Origin: Brachionus koreanus
Taxonomy: Eukaryota; Rotifera; Eurotatoria; Ploima; Brachionidae
DNA length: 38,799 nucleotides
NCBI GenBank assembly: GCA_016987375.1
Contig: PJRA01000412.1
Span: forward strand, 1,649,624-1,688,422
Direction of reading: 5' to 3'
Shown: piece after piece, positions 35,391 through 38,799 of the stretch
How positions within the stretch are numbered: the stretch's first letter is position 1
How the letters are laid out: each line of letters opens with the position of its first letter
The notes under the pieces: generated by a model
Told to the model about the DNA's origin: nothing
What the model saw: only the letters and a program-made list of their open reading frames with translations
Databases searched by the model: none
Made by a program: the position numbers and the translations under genes

Positions 35391-36866
35391 ATGAAAAACT
35401 CCGATCAAGCAAATGCTGTTTTTTCGCTAGGCGAAAATAGAACTGACAAACGCAGACTTATAAACTCACATGATTTCATGTCCGAAAAAATGCTTAAATC
35501 AAAAAGTTATTTATTGGAAAAAATCAAATCTTCATCAACAAATAATTTTGAAAAACCAAACTATATGCCATCTACTAAGCAGCTAAATCGTAATTACCGA
35601 TCGGTGCCCAGAAAAATCGCATTGCTCGAATACGAAAATAGCCAGGAGCCTGAATTTTCTCAAGTTTCGTATAGACTAAGGAACTTTCAGTATTTTGATG
35701 AAAAAAATCAACATGTATAAAATTAACTTACATTTAAAAATACCGAAAATGTTAACCCTAAATTCTTTTTAATTTAAAGTTAAATTTAGTTAAATTTAAA
35801 GTTTCCTTGTTAAAAATTAAAAAAAATAATTGAAAAATTAATTTATTTTTTTTCTACTAAAGGCATCGGACTTTCAAAAAAGAGAATTGATAAAATCAAA
35901 AAACCAACAACTTAATTCACTGCACATAAGTCACATGAATCTAGATTCATCGTTTAAATCACGGTCACAGTCCAGAAACAAGTCGGCCAACAATGACCTC
36001 TTCATTGCACCAGTTTCCAGAATGGGCTCGAGAAATGTTGCTCACAAAAACTACATAGACCTGAATCTTCAAGAGTCCATGTATCAATCTCCGACAAATT
36101 CGTTCAATCAGTCTGGCAACTATCAAATGATAGCCTTGTATCAACCAAGCCGAGCTCAGAGTAGTAGAACTAGTCACCATAATTTAAAAATTATAAATGA
36201 TTCTAATAAATTTTTGGAAGATGTCCTGGCTCACAGCAAGAGGAAGACTTTAAACTATAATCAATTCGCAAATTCATCCTACCAGTCTTTTTACTCCAAT
36301 TCTCCCACGATACCGGTGCCAAATAATTATTTGATCATTAATCGAACAAATGAGGAACGAAATCTTTTTCCCGACAAGTTAATAATGGATCGAAGAAATC
36401 TTATTTTTTGTCCGAAAATCGAGGGTGAAGACACCTTGAAGCTTATTAATTACCAGCACAATCAGATTAGATCTATTCAAAATTTGGAGACTATGAAAAA
36501 TTTGATTTTTTTGGACTTGTATGACAACAGAATCGAGAAAATAAATGGTCTCGCAAATCTGATTAACTTACGAGTTTTAATGCTGGGAAAGAATAAAATT
36601 CAAAAAATAGAAAATTTAGAAAATTTAATCTATTTGGATATTTTGGACTTGCACGGAAATTTAGTAATTACAAAAATATTCTAATTATAATCAAATAAAA
36701 AAATCAATTTGGTATTTTAAAGATTTCGAAAGTCGAAAATTTAAACAATCTCAAAGATTTAAGAGTGCTTAATATTGCTGCAAATGAGATTAAAATAGTT
36801 GAAAATTTAGCAGGCTTGAATTCGTTAGTAGAACTTAATTTGCGCAGAAATAAAATTGAGGAAATA
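35391..36866 (+). CDS. LRRC49: LRRC49-like leucine-rich-repeat protein, 3' end missing
   Basis: LRRC49 is a subunit of the TTLL1 tubulin polyglutamylase complex that acts on ciliary and centriolar microtubules. Coding segments are 35391-35714, 35863-36663 and 36723-36866, all in frame (423 codons). The ATG at 35391 is the first in the exon, but the frame stays open upstream to 35322, so the true start is uncertain. About the first 270 residues are Ser/Asn-rich and poorly conserved. Then comes PDKLIMDRRNLIFCPKI, aligning with the LRRC49 motif before the repeats, and SDS22-type 22-residue LRRs: NLIFLDLYDNRIEKI, NLRVLMLGKNKIQKI, YLDILDLHGNLISKV, DLRVLNIAANEIKIV and SLVELNLRRNKIEEI. The last exon ends at a clean donor (ATA|GTAAGT at 36867). 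No further LRR exon was found in the remaining 1.9 kb, so the gene continues past the window across a long intron, or is truncated. Confidence 0.85.
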
Positions 36867-38025
36867 GTAAGTTATAATTTTTTTATGAAATCAATTTATT
36901 TTGTTAATAATTTTGAGTAAATATTTTATTTAAACAAAAAATTATTTGCTGTCAAATATTTAAATTACTAAAATAAACTAATTTTATTGTTTGCTTTAAA
37001 TTAGAAGAAAAACATACTGTAATTAAAATGCTAAATTTATTTTTAAAATATATTTGCTTTTTATAATTTTTTTTCAATTTATTTTATTGTTTTTTAAGAC
37101 TTTATATTTTAATTTTCACAACTACTTTTGTTTATTTGGTTATTAGGTTTAATGGCGCTTTACCAATTACTCAAACAAAATAAAAACAATTTAAACTCAA
37201 TTGATTTTAGTAGAATAAAATAATACTGTATTTTCATTATCAATTAATCAGTATTAGTATCAGTTATTCAATTAATTGATATTAAAAATTTTTAAGTAAT
37301 ACAAAAAATTAGAAACTATCTAATATTTTGTCGTTTCGATCTCTAATTTTTTAAAATCTTTTTTACCTGTTTTATTAGATTTTTTTTATCTTACATCGAC
37401 TTGAAAGGCGTTTAATGAAATAAATAAATAAAATAGTCATTTTAAAATCAAAAAAAAATTTTCGAAAAAAAATCTTTAATTTTTTATTTTATTTTATTAT
37501 GAAAATAATTTGAGCGGAGCCTCGGACAGCACAGAATGGAACTAAGTCCTTCTTTTTTAAGTCCAACAAATAGAATGAATGAGTTATAAAAAGTAGAAAA
37601 AAGGAATTAGTTAAAAAGAATTCGAGTTTAACATAACAAAATTTTAAATAGCGAATTAATTTTTACATTGGTGTTTTTTACTCTAAGTTGAGCCTAAAAT
37701 GACGCGAGATCTTGGATTAGTTTTTGATAGTTTGTACTTTTTGTCAGAAATTTGTACAAAAGCTTTTTTTGATCTGGGCTCTTATTAGTCTAGGTTGAGG
37801 GATTTGTGGATGTGGATACAAAGTGAAAAAAATCTAATTAATTTTTTTTGTTCATTTACGTCTTTTTATCATTTGATTAGCATTGATTTTTCCATTAATT
37901 ACTTATAAAACTTCATCTGCATAATCTATCTTCTTATTGCTCACTTTGACTAATCAATTGGGGTCATAATTAAATTATTTAGAAATTTTATGTGCCTTAT
38001 TTATTTATTTAATTTAAGTTTAAGT

Positions 38026-38057
38026 CATATATATATTTATATATATATATATATATA
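38026..38057. repeat. (AT)n microsatellite
   Basis: An AT dinucleotide tract of about 30 bases with a single interruption (ttt), inside the long putative LRRC49 intron. Confidence 0.85.
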
Positions 38058-38220
38058 GTTAAATATGATTTTATATAGGCAAAAAAATTTTTTTATATTA
38101 AATATCTGTTTTATAATTTAATAAAAAATTTAATTTGTTATATATATAAAAATGATCATAGGTTGTTTGACATAAAAAATTCAATTAAATAAAAATAGTA
38201 TTTTTATATTATACTAATAA

Positions 38221-38238
38221 AAAAACCTTAAGGTTTTT
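38221..38238. repeat. Perfect 18-base palindrome
   Basis: aaaaaccttaaggttttt is its own reverse complement. It sits between the microsatellites and the terminal LINE fragment. It is probably a chance or slippage product in A/T-rich sequence. Confidence 0.6.
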
Positions 38239-38281
38239 ATTAAAAAAATCTTTTTTAGCATTAATTTTTGTTATTTTTTTT

Positions 38282-38302
38282 ATTATAATAATAATAATAA
38301 TT
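38282..38302. repeat. (ATA)n trinucleotide tract next to the LINE 3' end
   Basis: A short attataataataataataatt-type run abuts the 3' end of the minus-strand LINE fragment. On the LINE strand it is a (TAT)n-type tail. Non-LTR elements of the CR1/jockey sort often end in such microsatellite tails. Confidence 0.6.
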
Positions 38303-38799
38303 CATTATTCACTGAGCTCATGAGTTTCGCATCGTAGTACCAATTGACATGATTGTAATTTTTGTGGATTTTATAGATTTGAATAAGATCCCCACGCTCT
38401 CGCCTATCTTTTAGAGTTTCTAATCCCAAGTTAGCTAATCTTGACTCATAGTTCAAGCTTCTTATTTGTGGAACAAGTTTCGTTGCTCATTTTTGTATTT
38501 GTTCAAGTCTAAATATGAGGATTCCAGGCAGGTGCACAGTTCTAGATGCGGTCTAACATATGTTTTGTAAAGCTGCAAAAGCGATTGAGCATCCCAATAC
38601 ACGAACGTTTTCTTGAGCATACCAAGCATATTATTAGCTTTTTTAACGCAACTATCGATTTGATCATTCCGATCGATTATTGATTTGATTTGTCATCCGC
38701 AAACAGCTTGCAAAAGTGACTTACTAGCTCTGGTAAATCATTTATGAAGATCAGGAATAGTAACGGACCAAGTACTGAACCTTGTGGAACGCCACTTAG
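38303..38799 (-). pseudogene. Decayed non-LTR reverse transcriptase, open at right window edge
   Basis: Reading inward from the right edge on the minus strand, the RT core [20 protein letters not shown] is followed by [15 protein letters not shown] (catalytic box at about 38699-38710). Then comes an abrupt jump to IDSCVKKANNMLGMLKKTF and the C-terminal ATKLVPQIRSLNYESRLANLG region. Roughly 80-100 codons that normally separate FADD from this point are missing, so the copy has an internal deletion. It also has a smaller deletion, frameshifts and a TGA where the family has Arg. The catalytic parts are CR1/jockey-like and clearly different from the fragment at 15250. Its 5' part lies beyond the window. 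Confidence 0.88.

Larger units (their letters stand above)
36867..38300. other. Presumed LRRC49 intron with AT-rich DNA
   Basis: No LRR-coding exon or other frame is visible. It contains an (AT)n microsatellite, a short AT-centred palindrome and a trinucleotide ATA tract near the end. Compared with the usual 50-base introns here it is very long, consistent with repeat insertion. Confidence 0.5.

Noticed and set aside
35965..36180. Minus-strand 71-codon frame inside LRRC49
   Set aside because: Antisense shadow of a Ser-rich coding exon.

Overview
This is an AT-rich, intron-rich animal nuclear scaffold with a 219-base run of N near position 16.0-16.2 kb. Most introns are only about 43-60 bases with plain GT..AG ends. 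The genes have clear metazoan orthologues: ERK MAP kinase, MMAA, profilin, HYOU1/GRP170, an ORP9-type oxysterol-binding protein and the ciliary tubulin-modifier subunit LRRC49. High AT, tiny introns and many decayed retroelements fit a small aquatic invertebrate such as a monogonont rotifer (Brachionus-like). That placement is an inference from composition and gene structure, not shown by a marker gene.

Layout, left to right. 1.26-2.63 kb (-) MMAA, five exons, 370 aa. 3.29-4.80 kb (-) ERK-type MAP kinase, seven coding exons, 369 aa. About 4.2 kb of AT-rich non-coding DNA. 9.02-9.51 kb (+) profilin, three exons, 125 aa. About 2.4 kb non-coding with one perfect hairpin. 11.88-12.82 kb (+) a single-exon FLYWCH/WRKY-like zinc-finger protein. 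12.8-15.1 kb non-coding with two short coding-like relics on the minus strand. 15.24-15.99 kb (+) a decayed non-LTR reverse-transcriptase fragment. After the assembly gap, about 16.24-20.85 kb (-) holds a nearly complete, recently inserted Ty3/Gypsy LTR retrotransposon with one intact gag-pol reading frame. 21.64-25.29 kb (+) HYOU1, sixteen exons, 950 aa. 25.3-27.8 kb non-coding with inverted-repeat elements. 27.82-28.93 kb (-) an unrecognised acidic AT-hook protein, divergent from 29.67-33.05 kb (+) OSBPL9-like, fourteen exons, 768 aa. 35.4-36.87 kb (+) the 5' part of LRRC49, which runs out into non-coding DNA. The right edge (38.3-38.8 kb, -) is another decayed non-LTR reverse transcriptase open to the window end.

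For MMAA, ERK, profilin, HYOU1 and OSBPL9 I rebuilt the exons by eye. In each case the summed exon lengths are a multiple of three and the protein length is near the family norm, which supports the splice models. The genes do unrelated jobs (mitochondrial B12 metabolism, signalling, actin, ER folding, lipid transfer at ER contacts, tubulin glutamylation), so there is no operon-like logic. I saw no new defence- or pathway-like system. The most notable points are a stop-free 54-base intron in the ERK C-lobe, an Asp-to-Cys change in the ERK hinge, a non-canonical NPEL C-terminus on the ER chaperone, a young Gypsy element next to the gap, a dispersed AAGTC-rich repeat family with an inverted pair, and a possibly transposase-derived single-exon zinc-finger gene.
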